From contig DAOVNS010000043.1 of assembly GCA_030630075.1 (NCBI GenBank), positions 1 through 10,218 of the forward strand: a stretch of 10,218 nucleotides of DNA, read 5' to 3'. The notes beneath the pieces are model-generated. The model saw nothing but the letters and a program-made list of their open reading frames with translations, was not told the DNA's origin and searched no databases. The stretch is from a bacterium (GTDB lineage Bacteria; Dependentiae; Babeliae; Babeliales; UASB340). Below, one piece after another: positions 1-6,855 of this stretch (positions are counted from its first letter, which is position 1; each line of letters opens with the position of its first letter). Both the position numbers and the translations under genes were made by a program.

Positions 1-1282
1 CAACTTGTCCTTCTTTTTTTACAATTTCAATTTCAGGATCCAAAATACCCGTTGGCCGGATAACTTGTTCTACAATTTGATTACTATTTTCCTGTTCATA
101 AATGCCTGGTGTTGCAGAAACAAAAATTGCATCTTTAAAAAAATCTTCTATTTCTTCAAATTTTAATGGCCTGTTGTCATAACTTGCAGGAAGTCTAAAG
201 CCATATTCGATTAGTGATTTTTTTCGAGCTTTATCACCTTTGTACATTCCATGCAATTGCGGAACGGCAATATGCGATTCATCTAAAATAAAAAGATAAT
301 CATCTTCAAAGAAATCAAATAAGCAATACGGAGCTTGTCCGGTCAGGCGTCCGTCAAAATATCTTGAATAATTTTCTATTCCAGAACAATAACCCGTTTC
401 TTTTAGCAATTCTATATCATGATTAACTCTTGTTATTAATCTTTCGCGATACAATGGATTCTGTATTTTTGCACTCTCAATATCTAAATCTTTTTTTATA
501 AACTCAATAGCTGCATTTATTTTTTCTTTAGTTGTAACAAAGTGTTTTGCAGGAAAAACCAAAATATTATCTACATTTGATAAAACTTTATTATTTCTTT
601 TATCTATAAGTTCTAACAATTCTATTTCATTACCAAAAAGTTCGATGCGCAAATTACTCGCCATGTATGGCAAAACAATTGTTATCGAATTTCCCAAAAC
701 CTGAAACGTTCCAGAAATTCGCTCAACGTCATTTCTTTTGTACTGCAAATAAACAAGTTTATTAATAAGATCTTTTCGAGAAATTTTATCACCAATTTTT
801 AAGCTAAAAGTTAAATCTCTATAATCTGTAGGATTTCCTAAAGAATAAATTGCAGAAACCGATGCAATAATTATTGTATCCGGTCTATTTATAATCGATG
901 CAGTTGCTTCAACTCTTAATCTTTCAATCTCGGTATTAATTTTAGTTTCTTTTGGAATGTAAATATCTTGCGCAGGTAAATAAGATTCTGGTTGATAATA
1001 GTCGTAATAACTAACAAAATAACAAACCTTATTTTCAGGAAAAAACAAAGAAAACTCTTCGTAAAGCTGCGCAGCCAAAGTTTTGTTTGGCGACATAATA
1101 ATTACAGGCTTATTTTGCTTTGCAATAATATTTGCCAAAGTAAAAGTTTTACCCGACCCTGTAACTCCCAAAAGCACAGATTTTCCGGGCCTTCCAGAAT
1201 TAAGCTTTTTTATTGCTTCGGGCTGATCACCAGAAGGCTTAAACGGAGAATGTAGTTTAAAAACGCTGTTTTTTGTCTTCAT
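1..1282 (-). CDS. uvrB: UvrB, excinuclease ABC subunit B (partial, C-terminal part beyond left edge)
   Basis: UvrB is the damage-verifying helicase-like subunit of nucleotide excision repair. It is loaded by UvrA and recruits UvrC to cut the damaged strand. The first 427 residues are visible and the frame is open to the left edge, so about a third of a normal (~660 residue) protein is missing only because of the window boundary. Seen here: Walker A GVTGSGKT at residues 39-46, the beta-hairpin YYDYYQPES at 92-100 whose tyrosines clamp DNA, the DESH box at 334-337, then EYGFRLPASYDNRPLKFEE and the SATPG motif. These sit at nearly the same positions as in E. coli. The ATG at 1282 is chosen because an in-frame TAA lies four codons upstream and the protein then opens like known UvrBs (FKLHSPFKPSGDQPEAI). 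No good Shine-Dalgarno sequence is seen. It is divergent from the gene at 1492. Confidence 0.97.
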   Translation of the reverse strand, partial: MKTKNSVFKLHSPFKPSGDQPEAIKKLNSGRPGKSVLLGVTGSGKTFTLANIIAKQNKPVIIMSPNKTLAAQLYEEFSLFFPENKVCYFVSYYDYYQPESYLPAQDIYIPKETKINTEIERLRVEATASIINRPDTIIIASVSAIYSLGNPTDYRDLTFSLKIGDKISRKDLINKLVYLQYKRNDVERISGTFQVLGNSITIVLPYMASNLRIELFGNEIELLELIDKRNNKVLSNVDNILVFPAKHFVTTKEKINAAIEFIKKDLDIESAKIQNPLYRERLITRVNHDIELLKETGYCSGIENYSRYFDGRLTGQAPYCLFDFFEDDYLFILDESHIAVPQLHGMYKGDKARKKSLIEYGFRLPASYDNRPLKFEEIEDFFKDAIFVSATPGIYEQENSNQIVEQVIRPTGILDPEIEIVKKEGQV

Positions 1283-1401
1283 GTATTCAATTTAAACAAA
1301 AAATGAGGTTTACTCAATCGGGTTAAAAAAGTGTAAAAAACAAGGTTTTTTAGAATATATTGAGCTTTTTATAATTAAAATAGAAAAAGCACCTACCCCT
1401 T

Positions 1402-1430
1402 TTGTTTGAAATATATATAAAGGGTAAAAT
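1402..1430 (+). promoter_or_regulatory. Candidate sigma70-type promoter for the orphan exported protein
   Basis: TTGTTT (1402-1407) and TAAAAT (1425-1430) are separated by 17 bases, upstream of the plus-strand gene at 1492. The -10 matches consensus at five of six bases and the -35 at three. An alternative pair is TTGAAA (1406-1411) with TAGTAT (1430-1435), spacing 18. In DNA this AT-rich such matches are common, so this is a proposal. A clear GGAGG at 1479-1483, eight bases before the ATG, supports expression of the gene itself. Confidence 0.35.
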
Positions 1431-1491
1431 AGTATTAAATAACAAATAGAAAAACCAATACATAAATGGCAGTTATACGGAGGTTATAAAC

Positions 1492-2550
1492 ATGTTAAGT
1501 ATCAAAAAATTATTTAAAACAATATTATTTTTATCTTTGCCAATTTTATTGCAAGCAAATCCTTATAATGAAGCAAAAAATTTGTTATCAACAAATGATG
1601 GGGCTAAAGTATTCTTGGCACAAAATACAGGTTATGAAGATTTTTTTCGTACAGAAAATTTTTATCCAGATAACATGTCACCTCAACAGTTCTACCCTAT
1701 TTTCAGACAAAAGTTACAACAATTAGCAGAGCAAGAAAAAACTAGTCCTATTTGCTTATTAACAGAATGTAATGCCGATATTTGCAAATTAACAAGAACA
1801 CACGAAGGCGAATACACTAGATTTATCCTAGAAAATAGAATTTTGGAATATACAAAAAAACAATTTTCAAATAAAAGTCAAAATATTGTAATAACAGATT
1901 TTGGCTCTGGCGGTTTATTGCAAAATTTGATAATAATTACAAAATTACTAAACGAAGGTTACAATAATTTAACAATAAATTTAATTGATTCATGTTATAC
2001 AGATTATTGTTATCACAAAGAAATTCCTGATTATATACAAACACTTAAAAACACGCAGAACTTCGAGGGAATACATTCTGCCATCTTTAACCAACATATG
2101 TTCAGACAATACCGTAATTACTTATCACAAAATTTCCACTTTGCACAAATACAAACAAACATTTTTGAAGACATGTCAACTTACATAGAAGAATCAGAAA
2201 ATCGTCCCGAAATTAAAACCGATATTTTTTTAAGTATTGATACAATTGAAGGCGATTCAACAGAAAAAATAATTGAAAATTTAGTTTATTTTTATATGTC
2301 AGATAAATTAAACGTTAATGGTTTAGTGTTTTTATGCTTTGATACCGAAAATATTGATTGTGAAGAAATCAAATCTGACGGAGAACAAAAAATAAATGTA
2401 ATTTCGATTCTTAGAAAAGAAGATGAACCAATGCAAGAAATAGATTACCCAAAATTACTTGAATATCTACCAATCTTAATGCACAAACCAGAAAAACCTA
2501 ATTATTTATCTAATTATCAAATTTTAGAAAATTATGTTTTTCATGCATAA
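1492..2550 (+). CDS. Exported orphan protein with a SAM-methyltransferase-like core
   Basis: I do not recognise this 352-residue protein as a named family. Residues 1-22 look like a Sec signal peptide: lysines at 5, 6 and 9, a hydrophobic run from about 10 to 20, and possible cleavage after LQA. The centre resembles a class I methyltransferase (Rossmann-like) fold. It has a strand ending in DFGSGG (136-141), like the SAM-binding glycine loop, then a helix and a strand ending in an acidic residue, INLID (162-166), where the ribose-binding acid is expected. The strand TDIFLSID (243-250) and the hydrophobic strand GLVFLCF (277-283) fit later motifs. Seven cysteines (88, 93, 98, 168, 173, 282, 290) could form disulfides outside the cytoplasm. 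A strong GGAGG sets the start. It is monocistronic, bounded by divergent uvrB and a terminator. The methyltransferase assignment and any host-directed role are inference; no substrate can be named. Confidence 0.85.
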   Translation: MLSIKKLFKTILFLSLPILLQANPYNEAKNLLSTNDGAKVFLAQNTGYEDFFRTENFYPDNMSPQQFYPIFRQKLQQLAEQEKTSPICLLTECNADICKLTRTHEGEYTRFILENRILEYTKKQFSNKSQNIVITDFGSGGLLQNLIIITKLLNEGYNNLTINLIDSCYTDYCYHKEIPDYIQTLKNTQNFEGIHSAIFNQHMFRQYRNYLSQNFHFAQIQTNIFEDMSTYIEESENRPEIKTDIFLSIDTIEGDSTEKIIENLVYFYMSDKLNVNGLVFLCFDTENIDCEEIKSDGEQKINVISILRKEDEPMQEIDYPKLLEYLPILMHKPEKPNYLSNYQILENYVFHA

Positions 2551-2577
2551 ATTAATAACGTAAATTTAAATTACATT

Positions 2578-2614
2578 AAAAAAGAGCTGCGGCACAAAAC
2601 CGCAGCTCTTTTTT
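2578..2614. terminator. Bidirectional intrinsic terminator between convergent genes
   Basis: A perfect 15-bp stem (2578-2592 with 2600-2614) around the 7-base loop CACAAAA. The GC-rich part of the arm is GAGCTGCGG/CCGCAGCTC, flanked by an A-run on the left and a T-run on the right. On either strand the RNA hairpin is therefore followed by U residues. It lies 27 bases after the stop of the plus-strand orphan gene and just beyond the stop of nrdD (2626) on the minus strand, so it should end both transcripts. Confidence 0.95.
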
Positions 2615-2625
2615 AAGCTTGATTT

Positions 2626-4548
2626 TTAAACTTCTTTTTCTATTTCCTTATCTTGCGAAACAGCAAAATTATCTTGGAAAGTTTCATCTTTAAACACGCG
2701 TTTTGTATGTTCGGTTTGTCTTGGTTTATTCCAAGAAGAAACGGGAGTTAAATATCCAACAACTCTTGTATACTGCTCAACAATTGGATCACCACAAATT
2801 GGACATTTTTCTGATGGTCCAGAAATTGTTATATGATCATTTTTACACTGACAATAGTTATAATTAATTGCAAAGTGTTCGCATCCAGATTTAATTGCAT
2901 GCGCAATCAATTTTTCCATCTGATTTTGATGATTTAATTTTTCACCAATATTAAGGTGCGATATACCACCACCCGTTAAAGCCTTAGAAAATATACCATC
3001 TAATTCAATACGATCTGCAATATCACAATTTACCCAAAGAGGAATAAATTGATTTGAATACATTGGATATTTCATACCGTATAAAATTTCATCTTTTGCC
3101 GCAAATTTAACCGCTAAACTTTCTGCAGGAACTTGTTCAATATTAAACGAAACTTTATATTTCTTGCTACATTCAGTTGAAAAAGCTTTCATTTGTTCAA
3201 GCAAATCTAAAGCCAATCTTTTACCTTGTTCTGTTGTCATTGAATATCCAAGTTCTTCTAGACATTCATAAATTCCAACAAGACCAAAAGTACTAAACAA
3301 TCTAGTCATAGACATAATTCCATGTCTAAAAAAAGGCAAAAATCCTTGATCAACTCTTTCTTCTAACAATCTTCTGTGAGCCAAAAGAGTTTCTTTTGCC
3401 ATTTCCAATTGATCATTAAGTAAATTCATTAATTCTTCATAAGACTTTGCAATTCTACCCAATCGAGCAATATTTATAGTAACAACCCTGTGAGATCCTA
3501 AAGAAATTCCACCATTACCAAAACTATCTGTTCCTGCCATATCAAGATCATTTGTTAATCTACAACAGCTTGCAACTTTATTTCCCGAAGAAATATAGAT
3601 ATTAAAACAACCTTTTTCTAAATTAATTTTTGAATAATACTCAAGAGCTTTTTGATCTAAAACATTTCCATTATCATCAACTCTTAAATTTAAAGTTACA
3701 ACAGGAAAACGATATGGAAGCCCCGAAGATGGATCTCCCAAAGCAAACCAATCGCAGAATATTTTTTGAACATCTTCAACAATATCAAAATCAGGTTTTG
3801 ATCCATCGGGAAAAACAACTTCATCAAATAATTTTTCCAAGTTTGGACGGTCAAAAATTGAAAGATTAGAAAATGGAGACTGATGAGATGGTCTTAATTT
3901 TTTATTCAAAGTATGAACCAAAGACTGAAAATCATTTTCAATTTCTTTTCTAACTTTGGAATCAGCTAAATCTAAATTATCTTTTTTTACAAAGTAAGCA
4001 TAACAAACAAAAAGATCGCCAATTGCAACAGCTCCTGCAATTTCTTGTGCCAATTCAATAGTTACTTCTTTAACTTGATCAATAAAAGATCTTGCTCTTT
4101 TTGGAGGAAGAGATTGCAATTGTCCCCAGTAATTTCCTTTTTGAAGCAAAAACTCCATTGAGCTTGCCCAACAATAAGGAATTTGAATAGCAGTACTATC
4201 ATGGAAATAAAGATCTCCATTTAATAATGATTCAAAAATTGTATCTGCTTTTTCTTTTCCTACTTTTTTGGTAATTATTTGGTATAAATCATGATATCCC
4301 AAAAGTTTTAAATTACTTTTGCTCATCTCTGACAAGAAATTTCCGTAAGATCGTCCATCTTGCAAATGATTTGCATTATCATCAATAGACATATCAGTCA
4401 CTCGCTCGCTAAAATATCTATCATGCATACAAGAAACGTCTAATTGCTCGGGCGCAATTCCCTCTAACTCAAGAATTCTTTTATCCATTTTTTCATAAAG
4501 ATCTTTAAAACTTTGTGAAAAATTTTTAAATCGATTTAACATTTCCAT
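2626..4548 (-). CDS. nrdD: Anaerobic (class III) ribonucleoside-triphosphate reductase, glycyl radical enzyme
   Basis: Reduces ribonucleoside triphosphates to deoxyribonucleotides without oxygen, using a glycyl radical installed by NrdG. The protein has 640 residues. The radical glycine is G598 in RVVGYL, followed by TPVSSWN near the C-terminus. A zinc site is suggested by C566/C568 and C582/C585; the first pair is C-x-C rather than the usual C-x2-C. C126 (IPYCWASS) and the adjacent C328/C329 (VASCCRL) on the presumed finger loop are the candidate active-site cysteines. No N-terminal ATP-cone is visible, so the usual dATP activity switch seems absent. The ATG at 4548 has AAGGAAGG six bases upstream; a second ATG two codons on is less well placed. 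It overlaps the end of nrdG by 13 bases, implying translational coupling. I infer from the missing Met near the finger-loop cysteine that it may use a thioredoxin-like reductant rather than formate. Confidence 0.96.
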   Translation of the reverse strand: MEMLNRFKNFSQSFKDLYEKMDKRILELEGIAPEQLDVSCMHDRYFSERVTDMSIDDNANHLQDGRSYGNFLSEMSKSNLKLLGYHDLYQIITKKVGKEKADTIFESLLNGDLYFHDSTAIQIPYCWASSMEFLLQKGNYWGQLQSLPPKRARSFIDQVKEVTIELAQEIAGAVAIGDLFVCYAYFVKKDNLDLADSKVRKEIENDFQSLVHTLNKKLRPSHQSPFSNLSIFDRPNLEKLFDEVVFPDGSKPDFDIVEDVQKIFCDWFALGDPSSGLPYRFPVVTLNLRVDDNGNVLDQKALEYYSKINLEKGCFNIYISSGNKVASCCRLTNDLDMAGTDSFGNGGISLGSHRVVTINIARLGRIAKSYEELMNLLNDQLEMAKETLLAHRRLLEERVDQGFLPFFRHGIMSMTRLFSTFGLVGIYECLEELGYSMTTEQGKRLALDLLEQMKAFSTECSKKYKVSFNIEQVPAESLAVKFAAKDEILYGMKYPMYSNQFIPLWVNCDIADRIELDGIFSKALTGGGISHLNIGEKLNHQNQMEKLIAHAIKSGCEHFAINYNYCQCKNDHITISGPSEKCPICGDPIVEQYTRVVGYLTPVSSWNKPRQTEHTKRVFKDETFQDNFAVSQDKEIEKEV

Positions 4549-5009
4549 TGTGTGCCTTCCTTAAAATGTGTACCCTCTTTAACAAAAACTCTTTGATTTT
4601 TTGACGCAGGCCATCGATCTTTTTCATACAAGTCTTCACGAAAAGGCCCACAAACAATAAAATCAAGGTTATCCAACAATTCTTGAGGTAAAACCTCAAT
4701 TTCTCTTCCAGTGTAAATAGCGATAGGTTTTTTGACTTCTTTTACAACTCTTTTACAAAGATGAATAAGCAAATCCATCTGATCAGTTGGTTCTCCACCC
4801 AAAAAAGCTACATAATCAGCTAAAGAATTGTTTTTTATTTTTTCAAAAATCTCATCCGCCGTCATTTCTGTACCACTTTTAATATTCCAAAATTCCTTGT
4901 TTTGACATCCTTTACATCGAAGCGAACAACCGGAAAAATAAACCGCTATTGAAACTTTATCTGGTACATCGACAAAAGAAGTGAATATCCGTGCTATGTA
5001 TCCTTTCAT
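4536..5009 (-). CDS. nrdG: Anaerobic ribonucleotide reductase activating protein (radical SAM)
   Basis: NrdG is the radical-SAM activase that abstracts hydrogen from the C-terminal glycine of NrdD, so that the reductase can work. The 157-residue protein has the CxxxCxxC iron-sulfur motif at C28, C32 and C35 (CSLRCKGCQN) and the GGEP SAM-contact motif at 71-74. Its length is normal for the family and there is no extra domain. The ATG at 5009 has AAGGA four bases upstream. It is the first gene of a two-gene operon with nrdD, whose start lies within its last codons. The order activase then reductase is the reverse of E. coli nrdDG. No clear promoter could be assigned in the leader. Confidence 0.96.
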   Translation of the reverse strand: MKGYIARIFTSFVDVPDKVSIAVYFSGCSLRCKGCQNKEFWNIKSGTEMTADEIFEKIKNNSLADYVAFLGGEPTDQMDLLIHLCKRVVKEVKKPIAIYTGREIEVLPQELLDNLDFIVCGPFREDLYEKDRWPASKNQRVFVKEGTHFKEGTQWKC

Positions 5010-5060
5010 AAGGTCCTTTCTTTAACTAATAATTTTAACTTAAATCCAATCCCCCCATTC

Positions 5061-5073
5061 ATCAAATTTTGAT
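5061..5073. promoter_or_regulatory. Small palindrome in the nrdGD leader, possible operator
   Basis: ATCAAATTTTGAT is a perfect dyad (ATCAAA/TTTGAT around one central base), about 52 bases upstream of the nrdG start. It could be a regulator site, but the half-sites are in the opposite order to an FNR box (TTGAT-N4-ATCAA), and it does not match the NrdR box as I know it. Short AT-rich palindromes arise by chance, so confidence is low. Confidence 0.2.
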
Positions 5074-5127
5074 AGGGACTATTTTGCGAAATGTTATTGT
5101 AAAGTAAAAAAAGAGAAGTTTGAAACC

Positions 5128-5155
5128 AAAAAAAAAATTATTCTGTCTGGAATAA
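5128..5155 (-). terminator. Weak hairpin with T-run, possible secondary terminator
   Basis: Read on the minus strand, TTATTC-CAGACA-GAATAA is followed by ten T residues (complement of the A-run 5128-5137). The 6-bp stem has only one G-C pair, so it is weak. It lies downstream of the main pth terminator and could only act as a backup. The long T-run is its best evidence. Confidence 0.25.
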
Positions 5156-5232
5156 AGTCAAGGACTAAAAAAAAACATGCTACTAAAAATTATCTTGCTT
5201 TTGTATTTTTATTTTGAATAAAATTTTGGCAC

Positions 5233-5269
5233 AAAAAAAGAGAAAGTGTTTTACATAAAACATTTTCTC
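5233..5269 (-). terminator. Intrinsic terminator of the skp-lpxD-prs-pth operon
   Basis: On the minus strand, GAGAAAATGTTTT (5269-5257) pairs with AAAACACTTTCTC (5252-5240) around a 4-base loop, with one internal A-C mismatch. Seven T residues follow (complement of 5233-5239). It lies 61 bases after the pth stop codon. On the plus strand the mismatch would be a G-U wobble, but no T-run follows directly, so the minus-strand direction is favoured. Confidence 0.75.
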
Positions 5270-5330
5270 AAATCACAATTATATTTTTATATTTTTTTGG
5301 CCGAAATATAAAATCTATTTTCAATAAAAA

Positions 5331-5885
5331 TTACTCTTTTGAAATCAAATCAACGGCCTCTGAAATTAAAACCTCAAGTTCTACTTCCTCTTTTTTAGAA
5401 AAATTAGAAAGCACATAATCACCAACTTCAGATTTATCCTCTGGTCGACCTATTCCAAACCGAAATCTCCAAAACTCTGCACCTATAACTCCCATTATTG
5501 AACGCAGACCGTTGTGGCCTCGAGCACTACCACCTAATCGAATACTCAAATTTCCAAATTTCTTTTCCAGCTCATCATGAATAACCAAAATTTCTCCGGG
5601 CTTAATTCCTTTCTTTGTTAAAAATGAAATCACTTTCCCCGAAGAATTCATAAAGGTTGTAGGCTTTAGCAAATAAATTTCATGATTTTTTTGATCTTCA
5701 AAAATTGAGCTTATGTTAACTTGCGCAACTTCCATATTTGCTGATTCTTTCCATGAACCAAAAAATCGATTCGCAAATTCATCAACCACTCTAAAACCAA
5801 TACTGTGCCTGGTTTTGTAATATTTTTGTCCAGGATTACCCAAACCAATAATTGCTCTTATACTTTTTATTTCAAATTTTTCCAT
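5331..5885 (-). CDS. pth: Peptidyl-tRNA hydrolase
   Basis: Cleaves the ester bond of peptidyl-tRNAs released from stalled ribosomes, recycling tRNA in the cytoplasm. The family signature is complete: GLGNPG near the N-terminus with the catalytic-site Asn, TRHSIGF with the catalytic His, the FMNSSG motif, IHDE with the conserved Asp, and GGSARGHNGLRSI with the substrate-binding Asn. The last reads ARGHN where many members have AGGHN. Two starts are possible. The ATG at 5885 has GAG five bases upstream and gives 184 residues; the ATG at 5900 has no Shine-Dalgarno and adds five residues. I prefer 5885, with modest certainty. The reading frame overlaps the end of prs by 19 bases (34 with the longer start), so translation is probably coupled. 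It is the last gene of the operon, followed by a terminator. Confidence 0.96.
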   Translation of the reverse strand: MEKFEIKSIRAIIGLGNPGQKYYKTRHSIGFRVVDEFANRFFGSWKESANMEVAQVNISSIFEDQKNHEIYLLKPTTFMNSSGKVISFLTKKGIKPGEILVIHDELEKKFGNLSIRLGGSARGHNGLRSIMGVIGAEFWRFRFGIGRPEDKSEVGDYVLSNFSKKEEVELEVLISEAVDLISKE

Positions 5886-6832
5886 ACAGTCTCGATACAT
5901 TGATATAATAAATTTTGTACATTTAATACAGTAACTTTTTCACAACTAACGGTCTCATTATTGAGCACAGTGGTATCTGTTATAAAAACTTTTTCATAAC
6001 TACTTTGTTCAATTTTTTGTACGGCTCCCGGCGTCATAACAGAATGAGTAAAACATCCAAAAATCTTTTTTGCACCATTCTTGGATAATAAGTCACTTGC
6101 ATTACAAGCCGTTTTAGCCGTATCAATTATATCATCGATTACAACAACTATTTTATCTTTCACGTCGCCCACCAACTCAATTGCAACAACCTCGTCCTTT
6201 GCGACTCTTTCTTTTTCGACATATGCAAAGCCCATACCAAGCATATCTGCAATTTTTATACCAAAAGGACATCTTCCCTTATCGGGAGCAACTAAACACC
6301 ATTGAGTTTTATCATCAAGAGAAAATTCCATTCGGAGTTCTTTTAAAAAATCATACCAAAACCCATCCACAGACATTTCTTCAAGAGGAACAGCAAATTT
6401 CTTTTTGATTGCAGGTTCATGTAAATCAAAAGATAAAACTTTATCAACTTGTGCTGACTGAAAAAACTTACCTATCAAACCAATAGTTCCATCCATTTTT
6501 CCATTAAAAACTTTATCTTGCCTGCTGTATGGAAGATAGGGAAGACAGGCGATAATTTTTTTTGCACCTAATTTTTTAACAAAATCACACAACAAAAAAA
6601 ATTTAAATAATTGATCATTTAATGGATCTACAAAAGAATCGCCCTCACGAGGAAAATCAAATTGCTGAATAATAAAAACAGTTTTATTTAGTATTTCCCC
6701 AAACTGCCTAATTCGAACAAAAGTTTCTGAATCTGCAAAAATTCCAACTCTAGGTCTAATTATTTTTTTATCAAATTCAGATGCAACAAAATCGGCCAAA
6801 ACTGATTTTTCATCTGCAATAATTTCAAACAT
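5867..6832 (-). CDS. prs: Ribose-phosphate pyrophosphokinase (PRPP synthetase), divergent
   Basis: Makes PRPP from ribose 5-phosphate and ATP for purine, pyrimidine, histidine and NAD synthesis. With the start at 6832 it has 321 residues, normal for the family. Visible landmarks are YSRQDK at 102-107 (ATP-binding RQD), FDLHEP at about 135-140 (metal-binding DLH), a K-x-R pair in EKER at 207-209 (usually KRR), and VVIDDIIDTAKT, the ribose-5-phosphate loop, at about 230-241. The family normally reads DDxxDTGGT there, and the usual VxRA arginines after SPD are replaced by APDKGRCPFGIK, so the enzyme is divergent. The start at 6832 has AAGGAGG nine bases upstream. An in-frame ATG at 6865 would add 11 unconserved residues (MGIKFIRRVRV) and has no comparable site. 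It sits 23 bases after lpxD and overlaps pth. Confidence 0.9.
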   Translation of the reverse strand: MFEIIADEKSVLADFVASEFDKKIIRPRVGIFADSETFVRIRQFGEILNKTVFIIQQFDFPREGDSFVDPLNDQLFKFFLLCDFVKKLGAKKIIACLPYLPYSRQDKVFNGKMDGTIGLIGKFFQSAQVDKVLSFDLHEPAIKKKFAVPLEEMSVDGFWYDFLKELRMEFSLDDKTQWCLVAPDKGRCPFGIKIADMLGMGFAYVEKERVAKDEVVAIELVGDVKDKIVVVIDDIIDTAKTACNASDLLSKNGAKKIFGCFTHSVMTPGAVQKIEQSSYEKVFITDTTVLNNETVSCEKVTVLNVQNLLYQCIETVWKNLK

Positions 6833-6840
6833 TACTCGCA

Positions 6841-6848
6841 CCCTCCTT
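6841..6848 (-). promoter_or_regulatory. Shine-Dalgarno sequence that decides the prs start
   Basis: On the minus strand AAGGAGGG lies nine bases before the ATG at 6832, in the gap after the lpxD stop. It is a near-perfect anti-16S match and lies inside the longer frame that begins at 6865. The longer frame would place it within coding sequence, so 6832 is the more likely start. Confidence 0.8.
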
Positions 6849-6855
6849 ATAAATT

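Larger units (their letters stand above)
5010..5330. other. Non-coding region between pth and nrdG
   Basis: These 321 bases hold no convincing gene on either strand. The nrdG-proximal part (about 5010-5125) must contain the nrdGD leader and promoter; no good -35/-10 pair was found for the minus strand. It carries a small palindrome (5061-5073) and a C6 run at 5051-5056 (G6 on the transcribed strand). The middle is A-rich and includes a weak hairpin with a T10 tail (5128-5155, minus sense). The pth-proximal part holds the operon terminator at 5233-5269. The stretch 5156-5232 shows nothing I can name. Confidence 0.7.

Noticed and set aside
992..1255. Open frame of 87 codons on the plus strand
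   Set aside because: It lies entirely antisense to the Walker A and beta-hairpin region of uvrB, whose protein is unmistakable. There is no ribosome site or family resemblance.
1334..1352. TAAAAAAC-AAG-GTTTTTTA inverted repeat upstream of uvrB
   Set aside because: The 8-bp stem has one G-C pair and a 3-base loop, is in AT-rich DNA and has no position suggesting a terminator or operator. Chance is sufficient.
5061..5073. FNR-type box upstream of nrdG
   Set aside because: The half-sites are in the wrong order (ATCAA then TTGAT) and the spacing is three rather than four bases.
5074..5232. Small RNA or short gene between pth and nrdG
   Set aside because: No paired promoter and terminator and no ribosome site with a credible frame could be found; the sequence is mostly A- or T-runs.
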